Made by a program: the position numbers and the translations under genes | Source: Tsuneonella flava | Lineage (GTDB): Bacteria > Pseudomonadota > Alphaproteobacteria > Sphingomonadales > Sphingomonadaceae | Assembly: GCF_002870965.1 (NCBI RefSeq) | Contig: NZ_PHSO01000004.1 | Span: forward strand, 558,001-622,000 | Direction of reading: 5' to 3' | Length of the DNA stretch: 64,000 bases | In this document: positions 8,793 through 17,626 of the stretch, one piece after another | How positions within the stretch are numbered: position 1 is the stretch's first letter | Layout: each line of letters opens with the position of its first letter | The notes under the pieces: model-generated | Databases searched by the model: none | The model's input: only the letters and a program-made list of their open reading frames with translations | What the model was told of the DNA's origin: nothing

Positions 8793-10238
8793 CTATTCTT
8801 CGCCGCCCTGTGCCGTAGCGTCACTATCGGCTGCTGTATAACGGGGTGCAGCTTCGACCAGCGGGACATCGTCAATCTCGCGCTTGCCGATCTCGATCCC
8901 CTTTTCCTGCAATCGCTTACCAGCGGACAGGACATTGCGTTCGAAGCTGCCAACGAATTTGTTGTAGTTGTTGACCGCGGTTTCCAGGCCGCCGCCGACC
9001 CGTTTTAAATGTTCAGCAGCCACCGCCAGACGGTCGTACAATTCCGCCCCGGCTTTGCCGATTTCCACGGCCTCGCGCGCAATGGTATCCTGACGCCAGA
9101 CTTGGGCGACTGTCCGCGCAATCGCCACAAGATTGGTCGGTGTCGCCAACAACACCTTGTTACGGAAGGCGAAATCCCACAATTCGGGATCGTGCTCCAA
9201 TGCAGCGGCGACGAAGTGTTCACCGGGCACGAACATCACCACGTAATCGGGCGCGTCGTCGAACTGGCTCTGATACCCTTTCGAACCGAGCGTCTGCACA
9301 TGCCCACGCATCGACTTGGCATGAAGATCGAGCTGGCGCGCTCGCTCGTTCTCGTCATCCGCTTCGAATGCCGCCTGATAAGCGTTGAGCGACACCTTTG
9401 CATCGATCACCAGCTTCTTCTGCCCCGGCACATTGACGATGGCATCAGGCCGCAAGCGCCCGTCTTCGGTATCAATCGAGTGTTCGAGAATGAAGTCGGT
9501 ATGTTCGGACAAGCCGCACTGTTCGAGCACGTTCTGCAACGCCCGCTCGCCCCACCGGCCACGCGCCTTGGGCGCATTGGTCAGCGAATTGCCCAACCGT
9601 TGCGCTTCACGCCGCACCTCTTCCTGCCCACGCTGCATTTCAGTGATCTGCTGATAGAGCCGTCCAAAGGCATCGGTGCGCTTTTCCTCCAGCGCAGCAA
9701 CCTGTTTCTCGTATGCTTCCAGTCGCTTGCCAACCGGATCGAGCAACGCGCGGAGTTTTTCCTCGGATGATTTTTCCGAATGGCCGAACCGTTCATTGGC
9801 CCGTTCCAGAAATGCCTCCTGCGCCTTGGTCAGAACCGCAGAGCCGGTGTTCTGGAATTCCTTCAACATAGCATCGCGGGCCTCCACCAGCAGACGCTTC
9901 TGCTCGTCGAAATTGGCGGTCTTCTCTTTCAGTGTCGCCAGTTCGGCATTGAGCGCGCCATTGGCCCGGCGCAATTCGTCCATCGCCACTTCGTGAGCGG
10001 CGCGGGCATCGCGCAGTTCGCCAGCCAGCGCATCAGCCCGACTGGCCCGTTCGCGCGCAGCCTCCAGATCGGCAAACGTCCGCAGATGCTTCGCATCCAG
10101 TTCCCGCGCCTCCGCATCGCGCTCGGCATGGCGCGCCTTCCATTCGGCCACCGGGCGCGATCCGAAAAACCAGCCCGCCATCACACCGATGACGAGGCCG
10201 AATACCAATGCGATGAGAGCAAGCAGAGTCGGGTCCAT
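8793..10238 (-). CDS. rmuC: DNA recombination protein RmuC
   Basis: This 481-residue RmuC homologue has an N-terminal membrane helix (LLALIALVFGLVIGVMAGWFF), a long coiled coil to about residue 190, then the RmuC nuclease-like domain with GRWGERALQNVLEQCG, DAIVNVPGQKKLVIDAKVSL and FVPGEHFVAAAL. The DAKVSL acidic/lysine pattern fits a PD-(D/E)XK fold. RmuC limits inversions at short inverted repeats in E. coli. I chose the ATG at 10238 because AAGG is spaced correctly; a GTG two codons earlier is too close to it. Confidence 0.92.
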   Translation of the reverse strand: MDPTLLALIALVFGLVIGVMAGWFFGSRPVAEWKARHAERDAEARELDAKHLRTFADLEAARERASRADALAGELRDARAAHEVAMDELRRANGALNAELATLKEKTANFDEQKRLLVEARDAMLKEFQNTGSAVLTKAQEAFLERANERFGHSEKSSEEKLRALLDPVGKRLEAYEKQVAALEEKRTDAFGRLYQQITEMQRGQEEVRREAQRLGNSLTNAPKARGRWGERALQNVLEQCGLSEHTDFILEHSIDTEDGRLRPDAIVNVPGQKKLVIDAKVSLNAYQAAFEADDENERARQLDLHAKSMRGHVQTLGSKGYQSQFDDAPDYVVMFVPGEHFVAAALEHDPELWDFAFRNKVLLATPTNLVAIARTVAQVWRQDTIAREAVEIGKAGAELYDRLAVAAEHLKRVGGGLETAVNNYNKFVGSFERNVLSAGKRLQEKGIEIGKREIDDVPLVEAAPRYTAADSDATAQGGEE

Positions 10239-10291
10239 AACCACACCTTATGCGGAACGGACCGGGAACGCCAGTGGGATAGAGGTGATTT

Positions 10292-10471
10292 CTACCGCTT
10301 TCGGCTCATATGAAAATTATAGAGCGGACGAAACAAAACCGTGAAGATCGCAAAATGTAGCACAAACGCGATCAGCAGCTGGAAGTCACCGAGATCACGC
10401 ATAAAAGCCAGCGCGACGCTCATGATCGCGGCGAACAGCAGCCCGGCGAAGGCTGCTCTCGGCCACGACAT
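10292..10471 (-). CDS. small two-helix membrane protein
   Basis: This 59-residue protein starts MSWPRAAFAGLLFAA and has two hydrophobic helices (about residues 5-22 and 28-48), ending in basic FHMSRKR. It begins 7 bases after the def stop, so it is likely translated from the same message; a GTG two codons upstream is an alternative start. No family is recognised. Confidence 0.55.
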   Translation of the reverse strand: MSWPRAAFAGLLFAAIMSVALAFMRDLGDFQLLIAFVLHFAIFTVLFRPLYNFHMSRKR

Positions 10472-10478
10472 CAGCACA

Positions 10479-11042
10479 TTATGCCGCGCGCAGTTTCTGC
10501 AGTTTCTTGAGTGCCATACTGCGCTTCAGACGGCTGAGATGATCGATGAACAGGATGCCTTCGAGGTGATCCATTTCGTGCTGGATACAGGTGGCCATCA
10601 GCCCCTCCATATCCTCCTCATGGGTTTCGCCTTCGATATCCTGATAACGCACACGGCACGTCGTCGGGCGATCGACATCGGCATAGATATCTGGGACCGA
10701 AAGGCACCCTTCCTGATAAGTTGCCAGTTCATCCGCCGGATCGAGGATTTCGGGGTTGATGAAAACCCGCGGCTCTTTCTTCGTTGCCGGATGGGTGTGT
10801 TTGTGGCCATCATGATCGCATTCGACCGGCGGCGCATCCGGGTCTTCCGGCTGGAGATCGATCACCAGCACCCGCAGCGGCACCCCCACCTGAATTGCGG
10901 CCAGACCAATGCCAGGCGCATCGTACATCGTTTCGAACATGTCGGATACGAGTTCGCGCAGTTCGCCGTCGAACTGAGTAACCGGGGTCGATACGGTTTT
11001 GAGCCGGGGGTCCGGCACTTCGAGAATTTCGCGGATAGCCAT
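10479..11042 (-). CDS. def: peptide deformylase
   Basis: This enzyme removes the N-formyl group from nascent proteins. The 187-residue protein has all three family motifs: [10 protein letters not shown], the metal-ligand Cys in [10 protein letters not shown], and the metal-binding [12 protein letters not shown]. An insert rich in His and Asp ([11 protein letters not shown], about residues 70-82) is longer than in the E. coli enzyme but common in related bacteria. The start [14 protein letters not shown] is canonical. It belongs functionally with fmt, which is 1 kb away on the other strand. Confidence 0.95.
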   Translation of the reverse strand: MAIREILEVPDPRLKTVSTPVTQFDGELRELVSDMFETMYDAPGIGLAAIQVGVPLRVLVIDLQPEDPDAPPVECDHDGHKHTHPATKKEPRVFINPEILDPADELATYQEGCLSVPDIYADVDRPTTCRVRYQDIEGETHEEDMEGLMATCIQHEMDHLEGILFIDHLSRLKRSMALKKLQKLRAA

Positions 11043-11094
11043 GAGAGTCAGATAGGGGCTTGTTCGGTGGGCTGCAACTGTCGGTTGGGGGTCG

Positions 11095-11229
11095 TTTTTT
11101 CTCACACGAAGATACGAAGGCACTAAGAAGGAAAAATTGCCTGCGGCGGAGCCGCTTTCATTATCTCGTCGGTGGTGACGACCCACATCCGTTACATTGG
11201 CACCAGCCCTTCGTGTCTTCGTGTGAAAG
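11095..11229 (+). repeat. MITE-like repeat A, copy 1
   Basis: This element of about 135 bp starts with CTCACACGAAGATACGAAGG and ends with CTTCGTGTCTTCGTGTGAAA, which are near-perfect terminal inverted repeats. It has an internal hairpin (GCGGC...GCCGC). A second copy in the same orientation is at 13727-13866, and a partial copy is at 34553-34590. It has no coding capacity. Confidence 0.8.
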
Positions 11230-11247
11230 TCTGAAAACCTAAACACC

Positions 11248-11844
11248 CTACCCCACAGGCCGCCGCGCCCGGAGTGCCTGCGCGAGAGTACCTTCGTCGA
11301 GGTAATCCAGCTCTCCCCCCACCGGCAGGCCATGCGCCAGTTGCGTGATCCGCACCGGAAACCCCTCCAGCCTTTCAGCAATGTAGTGGGCAGTGGTCTG
11401 CCCTTCCAAAGTCGCGTTCATGGCCAGCACGATCTCGTCGATCCCGCCTTCCTCCACACGCGCCAGCAATGCGGCGATGGTGAGGTCTTCGGGCCGCACT
11501 CCGTCCATCGCCGACAACCTGCCGCCAAGCACGTGATAGCGCCCGGTGAACAGCTTCGCCCGATCCAGCGCCCAGAGGTCGGCCACATCCTCCACCACGC
11601 ATAGCGAGCGCTGATCGCGGCGCTGATCGGCGCAGATACCGCACGGCGCCTGTGTATCGACATTGCCGCATACCGGGCATTCGACCAGTTTATCCTGCAC
11701 TTCGATCAATGCATCGACGATCTGACGCAGTGCCGTTTCCCGCCGTTTCACCAGCCACAGCACCGCCCGCCGCGCCGAACGCGGGCCAAGCCCCGGAAGA
11801 CGTGCGAGGGCCGAGGCGAGGGTTTCGATCTCTTGCGATGCCAT
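11248..11844 (-). CDS. recR: recombination mediator protein RecR
   Basis: This 198-residue RecR starts at [20 protein letters not shown], of normal length. Visible parts are the helix-hairpin-helix ([16 protein letters not shown]), the four-Cys zinc finger ([16 protein letters not shown]), and the Toprim domain with [12 protein letters not shown] and the YHVLGG motif. It acts with RecO/RecF in loading RecA at gaps. It is divergent from fmt with about 150 bases between them. Confidence 0.95.
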   Translation of the reverse strand: MASQEIETLASALARLPGLGPRSARRAVLWLVKRRETALRQIVDALIEVQDKLVECPVCGNVDTQAPCGICADQRRDQRSLCVVEDVADLWALDRAKLFTGRYHVLGGRLSAMDGVRPEDLTIAALLARVEEGGIDEIVLAMNATLEGQTTAHYIAERLEGFPVRITQLAHGLPVGGELDYLDEGTLAQALRARRPVG

Positions 11845-11994
11845 GTTGCGGGAGATAGGGCCGATTGCGAGAAATGAGAACCGAAAACCCCTCCCTCTTT
11901 GCGGGGGAGGACGGGTGGGTCTGCCGCGCTTGCCTCTCGCTCGCGGGCACCTGCCTCCAGCCCTTCCTTCACTGGTAGGGGGAGTAATATAAGA

Positions 11995-12900
11995 ATGCGT
12001 ATAGTCTTCATGGGAACGCCGGATTTCGCGGTGCCATCGCTGGTCGCACTGCACGAGGCGGGGCACACCATCGTTGCCGCTTATACCCAGCCACCCCGCC
12101 CCGCCGGGCGCGGCAAGAAACTACAACCCAGCCCGGTGCAGCGCGAGGCGGAGAACCGTCATATTCCGGTGCGCCACCCGGTATCGCTGAAAAACGCCGA
12201 AGCGCAGGCCGAGTTCGCTGCGCTGGAGGCCGATGTGGCCGTTGTCGCCGCCTATGGTCTGATCCTGCCGCAAGCGGTGTTCGACGCGCCGAAGCATGGC
12301 TGCCTCAACGTCCACGCCAGCCTGCTGCCGCACTGGCGCGGAGCGGCACCGATCCAGCGGGCGATTCTGGCAGGCGACAACGTGACCGGGGTGACGATCA
12401 TGCAGATGGAGGCCGGACTCGATACCGGCCCGATGCTCGCCACCGCGCGCACTCCGATAGAAGACAAGACTGCGGGGGAACTGACCGAGGAACTGGCCGA
12501 AATCGGCGCACAACTGATGGCGGGCACATTGGAAGACCTCGCCGCACTGCATCCCGTTTCACAGGACGATGCGGACGCCAGCTATGCCCCCAAAATCGAT
12601 AAGGCCGAGGCCAGGATCGACTGGTCGCACGGCGCGGAGGCGATCGAACGGCAGGTGCGCGCCTTCGCCCCCTTCCCCGGCGCCTGGTTCGAACTCGATG
12701 GAGAACGCATCAAAGTGCTGAAGGCGCAAGTAATCGCCCGCGAAGGTAAGGCAGGCACAACGCTTGACGATGCGCTGACTATCGCCTGCGGATATGCCGC
12801 ATTGCGCCCGGTTCGCATTCAGCGGGCCGGAAAACCGGCGATGGATGTCGATGCATTCCTGCGGGGGAAAGCCGTTCCTGCCGGGGTATCCGTGGGGTGA
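11995..12900 (+). CDS. fmt: methionyl-tRNA formyltransferase
   Basis: This enzyme transfers a formyl group from 10-formyl-THF to initiator Met-tRNA. The 301-residue protein starts [16 protein letters not shown], preceded by GGGGGAG. It contains the formyl-THF binding motif [17 protein letters not shown], the catalytic Asn/His/Asp set (LDTGPML) and the C-terminal OB-like tRNA-binding domain. The upstream 100 bases contain a GC-rich inverted repeat (CCCTCCCTCTTTGCGGGGGAGG). truA begins just after its stop and may be coupled to it. Confidence 0.95.
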   Translation: MRIVFMGTPDFAVPSLVALHEAGHTIVAAYTQPPRPAGRGKKLQPSPVQREAENRHIPVRHPVSLKNAEAQAEFAALEADVAVVAAYGLILPQAVFDAPKHGCLNVHASLLPHWRGAAPIQRAILAGDNVTGVTIMQMEAGLDTGPMLATARTPIEDKTAGELTEELAEIGAQLMAGTLEDLAALHPVSQDDADASYAPKIDKAEARIDWSHGAEAIERQVRAFAPFPGAWFELDGERIKVLKAQVIAREGKAGTTLDDALTIACGYAALRPVRIQRAGKPAMDVDAFLRGKAVPAGVSVG

Positions 12901-12920
12901 TGGGCGGAGACGATCCGCAA

Positions 12921-13673
12921 ATGACCCGCTTCGCGCTGACGCTCGAATTCGATGGTACGCCGTTCATGGGCCTGCAACGCCAGCCCCACGGGCCGAGTGT
13001 ACAGGAATCGGTCGAACGCGCGGTGCATGGTGTGACCGGCGAGCGAGCCGCACTCTATTCCGCCGGACGAACCGACACCGGCGTCCATGCTTACGCTATG
13101 CGGAGCCATGTCGATATCGCCAAACAGATCGACGCCTTCCGCCTGATGGAAGCGATCAACGCGCACTTGCGCCCCGATCCCATCGCTGTGATCGCCTGCG
13201 AGGAGAAGCCCGCCGACTGGCACGCCCGGTTTTCCTGTATCGAGCGGTCGTATCAATACCGTATCGCCAACCGCCGCGCTCCGCTGACGCTGGACCGCAA
13301 CCGCGCGTGGCATCTCGCCAAGCCATTGGATGCGGAGGCGATGCACCGCGCGGCGCAAGCCCTGGTGGGGCTGCACGATTTCACGACATTCCGGTCGGTT
13401 CAGTGTCAGTCGGCCAGCCCGGTCAAGACGCTCGACCGCCTGTCGGTGCGGCGCGAAGGCGATTACGTGATCATAGAGACTGCCGCGCGCAGTTTCCTGC
13501 ATCATCAGGTCCGCAGCATGGTCGGCTGCCTCGCACTGGTCGGCATGGGCCGCTGGCGCGAACAGCAAGTGGCCGAAGCGCTGGCGGCGCAGGATCGGCA
13601 GGCGCTTGGCCTCAACGCCCCGCCGCATGGCCTGTTTTTCGTGGCTGCGCGATACCCGGAGGATGGGGCTTAG
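12921..13673 (+). CDS. truA: tRNA pseudouridine(38-40) synthase TruA
   Basis: This 251-residue TruA makes pseudouridine at positions 38-40 of tRNA anticodon arms. The N-terminus [20 protein letters not shown], the catalytic Asp in [10 protein letters not shown], and [13 protein letters not shown] are characteristic. An in-frame ATG at 12900 overlapping the fmt stop would add seven unconserved residues; I preferred the canonical start. It is co-directional with fmt and likely in one operon. Confidence 0.94.
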   Translation: MTRFALTLEFDGTPFMGLQRQPHGPSVQESVERAVHGVTGERAALYSAGRTDTGVHAYAMRSHVDIAKQIDAFRLMEAINAHLRPDPIAVIACEEKPADWHARFSCIERSYQYRIANRRAPLTLDRNRAWHLAKPLDAEAMHRAAQALVGLHDFTTFRSVQCQSASPVKTLDRLSVRREGDYVIIETAARSFLHHQVRSMVGCLALVGMGRWREQQVAEALAAQDRQALGLNAPPHGLFFVAARYPEDGA

Positions 13674-13726
13674 GCGCGCAGTTTGCGAGGATTGCTGTGC
13701 CTTTTGGGGTGAGCACTGATGTTCGC

Positions 13727-13866
13727 TTTTCTCACACGAAGACACAAAGGCACTAAGAAGGAAAAATTGCCTGCGGCGCAGCCGCTTTCATTGTTTCGTC
13801 GGTGGTGAGAAAATACGACTGTTACATTGGCTCCACCCTTAGTGCCTTCGTGTCTTCGTGTGAAAC
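13727..13866 (+). repeat. MITE-like repeat A, copy 2
   Basis: This second copy of repeat A is roughly 85% identical by eye to 11095-11229 and in the same orientation. Its ends, CTCACACGAAGACACAAAGG and CTTCGTGTCTTCGTGTGAAA, form terminal inverted repeats of about 26 bp. The two copies flank recR-fmt-truA as direct repeats. Confidence 0.8.
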
Positions 13867-13880
13867 CTACAACACCACCA

Positions 13881-14561
13881 TCAATGCGCCAGTTGCACTA
13901 CACCCGCCATCAGCCCGATCCCGAGCAAGCTGGCCAGCCCGGCCCCACGCCCCGCCGCGGCAACGCGGCTGCGTGGGAGGAGTTCGGATGTGCCGATGTA
14001 AAGAAATCCGCCCGCAAACAGAGCCAGCAGCAAAGCAATCTGGTGGGGATCGATCGTAACCGCCTGCCCTAACGCGACCCCGGCCAGCGGCGCTATCGCA
14101 TTGGCGAGCAACCAGCGACGCGTGACGGCGGGCGATGCTGTCAGGCGCGACAGGCCGACCATGTTCGCGCCATCGGCCATATCGTGCGCCAGCACCGCCA
14201 CGGCGACCAGCCAGCCGGTTTCGGTCGAAATCTGGAAAGCCAGCCCGATGCCCAGCCCATCCATCATGCTATGGACGATCAGGCTGGCCCGTCCGGCATG
14301 GCCGCCAAACGGCAACCGATGGACAATCAGGTAAATCGCCAGTCCCGCCGCGAGCGCAAGGAAGATCGCTTCCTGATGCAGGCCACCGCGATGCTCCAGC
14401 GCCTCAGGCAACAGATCGAGCAGCGCAAGGCCGATGACCATGCCCCCGGTCAGCCCGAACAGCAGATCGCGCCGTCGGCCGAACCGCAGCGCAAGGAAAC
14501 CGCCCAGCCAGGTGGACAGGCTAGCAGCCAACCCCAGCGCATAAGGGAGCCAGCCATTCAT
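13881..14561 (-). CDS. ZIP-family metal transporter
   Basis: This 226-residue polytopic membrane protein has about seven or eight hydrophobic helices. The helix pair carrying the metal site has the ZIP signature (SLIVHSMMDGLGIG and VAVLAHDMADGANMVGL: His, Asp and Asn/Asp ligands). It should import or export divalent cations such as Zn. The ATG at 14561 follows an A/G-rich site. About 70 bases upstream is a perfect 19-bp palindrome close to the published Zur box, suggesting zinc control. The substrate is not proven by sequence. Confidence 0.88.
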   Translation of the reverse strand: MNGWLPYALGLAASLSTWLGGFLALRFGRRRDLLFGLTGGMVIGLALLDLLPEALEHRGGLHQEAIFLALAAGLAIYLIVHRLPFGGHAGRASLIVHSMMDGLGIGLAFQISTETGWLVAVAVLAHDMADGANMVGLSRLTASPAVTRRWLLANAIAPLAGVALGQAVTIDPHQIALLLALFAGGFLYIGTSELLPRSRVAAAGRGAGLASLLGIGLMAGVVQLAH

Positions 14562-14629
14562 GAAAGGCGCCCTTTCCGTGGTTCTTGAAGTGGAGTCCGT
14601 ACGGGTGCGAAGTTTCTCATCGCCTCGCA

Positions 14630-14648
14630 GATGATATAATATATCATC
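14630..14648 (-). promoter_or_regulatory. perfect palindrome, possible Zur operator
   Basis: GATGATATAATATATCATC is a perfect 9-1-9 palindrome located 69 bases upstream of the ZIP transporter start. The core ATGATATAATATATCAT differs at two symmetric positions from the described proteobacterial Zur consensus (ATGTTATANTATAACAT). It probably overlaps the promoter of the ZIP gene. Confidence 0.6.
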
Positions 14649-14715
14649 GATTTCAAGAGGAGCGCCAAGGATAATTTTCGACCTTACAAAAGGGCCGCCC
14701 GAGACACTCCCTCTC

Positions 14716-14838
14716 TCATCATTGCGAGGAACCGCAGGCGACGTGGCAACCCATGGACCGAACCTCGCCTCCATCACAACCGACGCGATGGGCTGCTACG
14801 TCACGTCATGGATTGCTTCACTGCGTTCGCAATGACGA
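14716..14838 (+). repeat. dispersed repeat B, copy 1
   Basis: This sequence begins CATTGCGAGGAACCGCAGGC and ends GTTCGCAATGACGAG, so the ends are inverted repeats of TCATTGCGA. Inside are two GGCAACCCATGG / ATGGATTGC-like arms. Two more copies are at 34458-34545 and 34662-34786. It lies in the 789-bp gene-free stretch between the ZIP gene and the dehydrogenase. The rest of that stretch (about 14840-15120) shows no gene. Confidence 0.7.
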
Positions 14839-15123
14839 GAGTGAGAAGCGTGACCACCCCACACCGTCGCCCCGGACCTGATCCGGGGCCCCGCTATTCT
14901 TCCAGCGCGGTGTAGGGGGAAGCTGGACCCCGGCTCGATGGCCTGGGTAACGGCGGAGGATGGCCGGAAACAGGGAAGCGCACTTCAGTTCCTGGGCATC
15001 GCCCGCGCAGTGCTCAACGCGACGCGCATTCGCTCTGTCCTACACCGGGCAATCCCGCCAATCTGCCCGCCATGACCAGCGCACAGACAGCTCCCGCCCC
15101 ATTCACCTCTTTTGCCTCGCCCA

Positions 15124-15247
15124 CGTGCGGATTTGCCGAATTTGCAAAGTCCACACTGCGCCTCTGGCAAACGACCGCAAACCATTGTGCTTGCATCGCA
15201 ATTCGCAAAAAGTCACACTTTTCAAAACTCAAAGGAGCGGTCCATGT
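15124..15247 (+). repeat. structured repeat C, copy 1
   Basis: This shares order and structure with 34887-35008: a first hairpin GTGCGGA/TCCACAC, a middle region, then the perfect short hairpin AAAAGTCACACTTTT and the tail AAAGGAGCGGTCCATGT. It sits just upstream of the dehydrogenase gene. The tail resembles a ribosome-binding site plus ATG, but the frame after it is not conserved in the second copy. Confidence 0.65.
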
Positions 15248-15350
15248 GTGTGCTCCATAATCGCGTGTCACAAGGGACCGCCCGCCCTAGCTTTCCGTGC
15301 CCTGTCCGCCTAGCACGGGTTTCGATACGCAACTCAAGAGGAGAGATTCG

Positions 15351-16463
15351 ATGGCCACTACAGGCAAGCAGCTATTCACCACACTCGATGCCGATGGCAC
15401 GCTGACGGTCGAAGTCGCAGAAACCAGCTTCCCCGATCCCACCGGCAATCAGGTGCTGGTGAAAATGGAAGCCGCACCGATCAACCCCAGCGATCTGGCG
15501 CTGCTGTTCGGTCCGGCCGATATCGCCAACGCTGAATGCACCGCAGGCAAACTGGTCGCCACAATGCCCGAACCGTTCCTGTCGGGCGCGAAGGGCCGCC
15601 ACGGCCAGCGTTTGCCCGTGGGCAACGAAGGGGCCGGCACCGTGGTCGCGGCAGGCGACAGCGAAATGGCGCAAGCACTGGTCGGCCAGCGGGTCGCATG
15701 TGTACCCGGCACCGCTTACGCGCAATATGCCATTGCCGACGCCAACCTATGCCTGCCGCTGAGCGACGTTTCGGCGGAAGATGGAGCAAGCGCCTTCGTC
15801 AACCCAATGACATCGCTCGCCTTCGTCGAATGCGCCAAGCGCGATGGACAGAAGGCGATCATCCACGCCGCCGCGGCATCGAACCTGGGCCAGATGCTCA
15901 ACCGCATCTGTCAGGAAGACGGGATCGAACTGGTCAACATCGTCCGCAAGCAGGAACAGGTCGATCTGCTCAAGTCGCAAGGCGCGAAATGGGTGGTCAA
16001 CTCATCCGACGGCGACTTCATGAAGCAGCTATGTGCGGCGATCGACGCGACCGATGCGTTCTATGGCTTCGACCCCATCGGCGGCGGGACCACGACCGAT
16101 GCCTGTTTCAAGGCGATGGAGCGGGTCGCTGTCTCGAAGATGAGCGAATACAACCGCTATGGCTCCAACCAGCAGAAACAGATGTTCATCTATGGCCGTC
16201 TTGACCTCGGCCCGACGATCCTGACCCCTTCCTATGGGTTCGGCTGGACACTGTCGGGCTGGCTGCTGACGCCGTTCCTCGCCACTGCGGGCATGGAAAC
16301 GGTAATGCGGATGCGGAAACGTGTGCTCGACAACCTCACCACCACTTTCGCCAGCAACTACAAAGCGAAAGTCTCGCTGGAAGATATGCTGAAGAAAGAC
16401 GCGGCGGTCGAATACCACGCGATGAAGACGGGCGAGAAGTACCTCGTCACCCCTTGGGGATAA
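15351..16463 (+). CDS. zinc-binding-type alcohol dehydrogenase family protein (MDR superfamily)
   Basis: This 370-residue medium-chain dehydrogenase/reductase starts MATTGKQLFTTLDADG after AAGAGGAGAGA. It has the GroES-like N-terminal half with APINPSDLALLFG and a GNEGAGTVVAAG segment, then an NAD(P)-binding half with AAAASNLGQMLNRIC in place of the usual AxGGVG loop. It lacks the structural zinc Cys cluster, so it is closer to quinone-oxidoreductase/enoyl-reductase-like members. The substrate is unknown. It ends 17 bases from the convergent asparaginase gene. Confidence 0.85.
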   Translation: MATTGKQLFTTLDADGTLTVEVAETSFPDPTGNQVLVKMEAAPINPSDLALLFGPADIANAECTAGKLVATMPEPFLSGAKGRHGQRLPVGNEGAGTVVAAGDSEMAQALVGQRVACVPGTAYAQYAIADANLCLPLSDVSAEDGASAFVNPMTSLAFVECAKRDGQKAIIHAAAASNLGQMLNRICQEDGIELVNIVRKQEQVDLLKSQGAKWVVNSSDGDFMKQLCAAIDATDAFYGFDPIGGGTTTDACFKAMERVAVSKMSEYNRYGSNQQKQMFIYGRLDLGPTILTPSYGFGWTLSGWLLTPFLATAGMETVMRMRKRVLDNLTTTFASNYKAKVSLEDMLKKDAAVEYHAMKTGEKYLVTPWG

Positions 16464-16480
16464 TCGCCTTCCGGCGGCGA

Positions 16481-17461
16481 TCAGCGTCGGTCGAATTCGG
16501 CCTGCATCGCCGCCCGGTCGCTCACCCCACTGGCCAGCAGGAGCTGGAGCAGGATGCGCGCCTTGGGCGGGTTGAGGGCGCGGGCGGCGAGGAAGCCGTT
16601 GGCATCATCTTCCGGCTCGCGGTCGACCAGCCCTTCGTCGATCCGGCTGGCGCGCACTACCGCCACGCCGCGCGCCACCAGTTCGCGCAAAGGCTGGCGC
16701 AGGGGATCGGGCATATTGCCTTCCCCCACTCCGGCGACGACCACCCCGCGTGTGTCGGGGCCGGTCAGGCGGCCGACATATTCCGGCTCGATCCCCGCCC
16801 AGATCGGCAGGATCGGCACTTCGGGCCATTCCCGTGGCCAGTCGAATCGCGCCGCGTCGCCCGTGCGCCAGGGCGCACCGAACCAGTCGAGCGCGGACGG
16901 CGTGACCAGGCCGATCGATTCGCGGGGAAATCCGCGAAACGCATCGGTGCCGCGGGTGCGAACCTTCCGCACATCCCGCGCGGCGAACACCCGGTCGCCC
17001 ATCACCACCAGTACCCCGCGCCCCGCCGCATCCGGATTACCGGCGACGCGGACGGCATTGGCGAGGTTTCGCAAGCCGTCCGAGCCAACCGCATCGGCTG
17101 GCCGCATCGCGCCAACCATCACCACCGGCTTGGCCGTGGGCAATGTCAGATCGAGCAGGAGCGCAGTCTCCTCCACAGTGTCGGTGCCGTGGGTGATGAT
17201 AATGCCATCGACCGCCGGGTCCGCGATCGCCGCCACTGTCGCCTTATGGAGCGGCGACCACACCGCCGGCCCAATATCTTCCGAGCCGATATTGGCGATC
17301 TGTACGCCCGACAGCGCCGCGCCCATATCCAATGCCGCCGCCGCTGCCAGCAAATCATCGATTCCGATCTGACCCGGCACATAGGCGTGACGTGTGGCCG
17401 ATCCCGCCTTTCCGGCGATGGTTCCGCCTGTGGCCAGTACCCTGATGCACGGATTTTTCAT
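16481..17461 (-). CDS. L-asparaginase-family protein
   Basis: This 326-residue type I/II asparaginase-like enzyme hydrolyses asparagine, or possibly glutamine, to the acid plus ammonia. The two catalytic threonine motifs are present: VLATGGTIAG near residue 10 and IITHGTDTVEETALLL near residue 90, followed by VMVGAMRPADAVGSDG. The start MKNPCIRVLATGGTIAG places the first motif where expected. No signal peptide is seen, which suggests a cytoplasmic enzyme. It is divergent from the tRNA-Val gene. Confidence 0.88.
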   Translation of the reverse strand: MKNPCIRVLATGGTIAGKAGSATRHAYVPGQIGIDDLLAAAAALDMGAALSGVQIANIGSEDIGPAVWSPLHKATVAAIADPAVDGIIITHGTDTVEETALLLDLTLPTAKPVVMVGAMRPADAVGSDGLRNLANAVRVAGNPDAAGRGVLVVMGDRVFAARDVRKVRTRGTDAFRGFPRESIGLVTPSALDWFGAPWRTGDAARFDWPREWPEVPILPIWAGIEPEYVGRLTGPDTRGVVVAGVGEGNMPDPLRQPLRELVARGVAVVRASRIDEGLVDREPEDDANGFLAARALNPPKARILLQLLLASGVSDRAAMQAEFDRR

Positions 17462-17523
17462 GCCAAGGCGCCTAGCCCGATTGACCTCTGCCGCCAAGCA
17501 GCTAGAAGCGCGCAACCCGGATG

Positions 17524-17599
17524 GGGCGGTTAGCTCAGTTGGTAGAGCATCTCGTTTACACCGAGAGGGTCGGCGGTTCGAGCCCGTCACCGCCCACCA
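17524..17599 (+). tRNA. tRNA-Val (anticodon TAC)
   Basis: This 76-base tRNA has the acceptor stem GGGCGGT pairing with ACCGCCC, a D-arm TAGCTCAGTTGGTAGAGCA, an anticodon loop TTTACAC within CTCG/CGAG giving TAC, a T-arm GGTTCGAGCC, and an encoded CCA end. Confidence 0.95.
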
Positions 17600-17626
17600 T
17601 TTCGACCCGCAGCGAGAGAATCGCGC

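Noticed and set aside
15246-15405. Peptide frame starting at the ATG of repeat C, copy 1, with AAAGGAG
   Set aside because: The second repeat copy has the same start-like tail but a different, unconserved frame, so coding is not supported.
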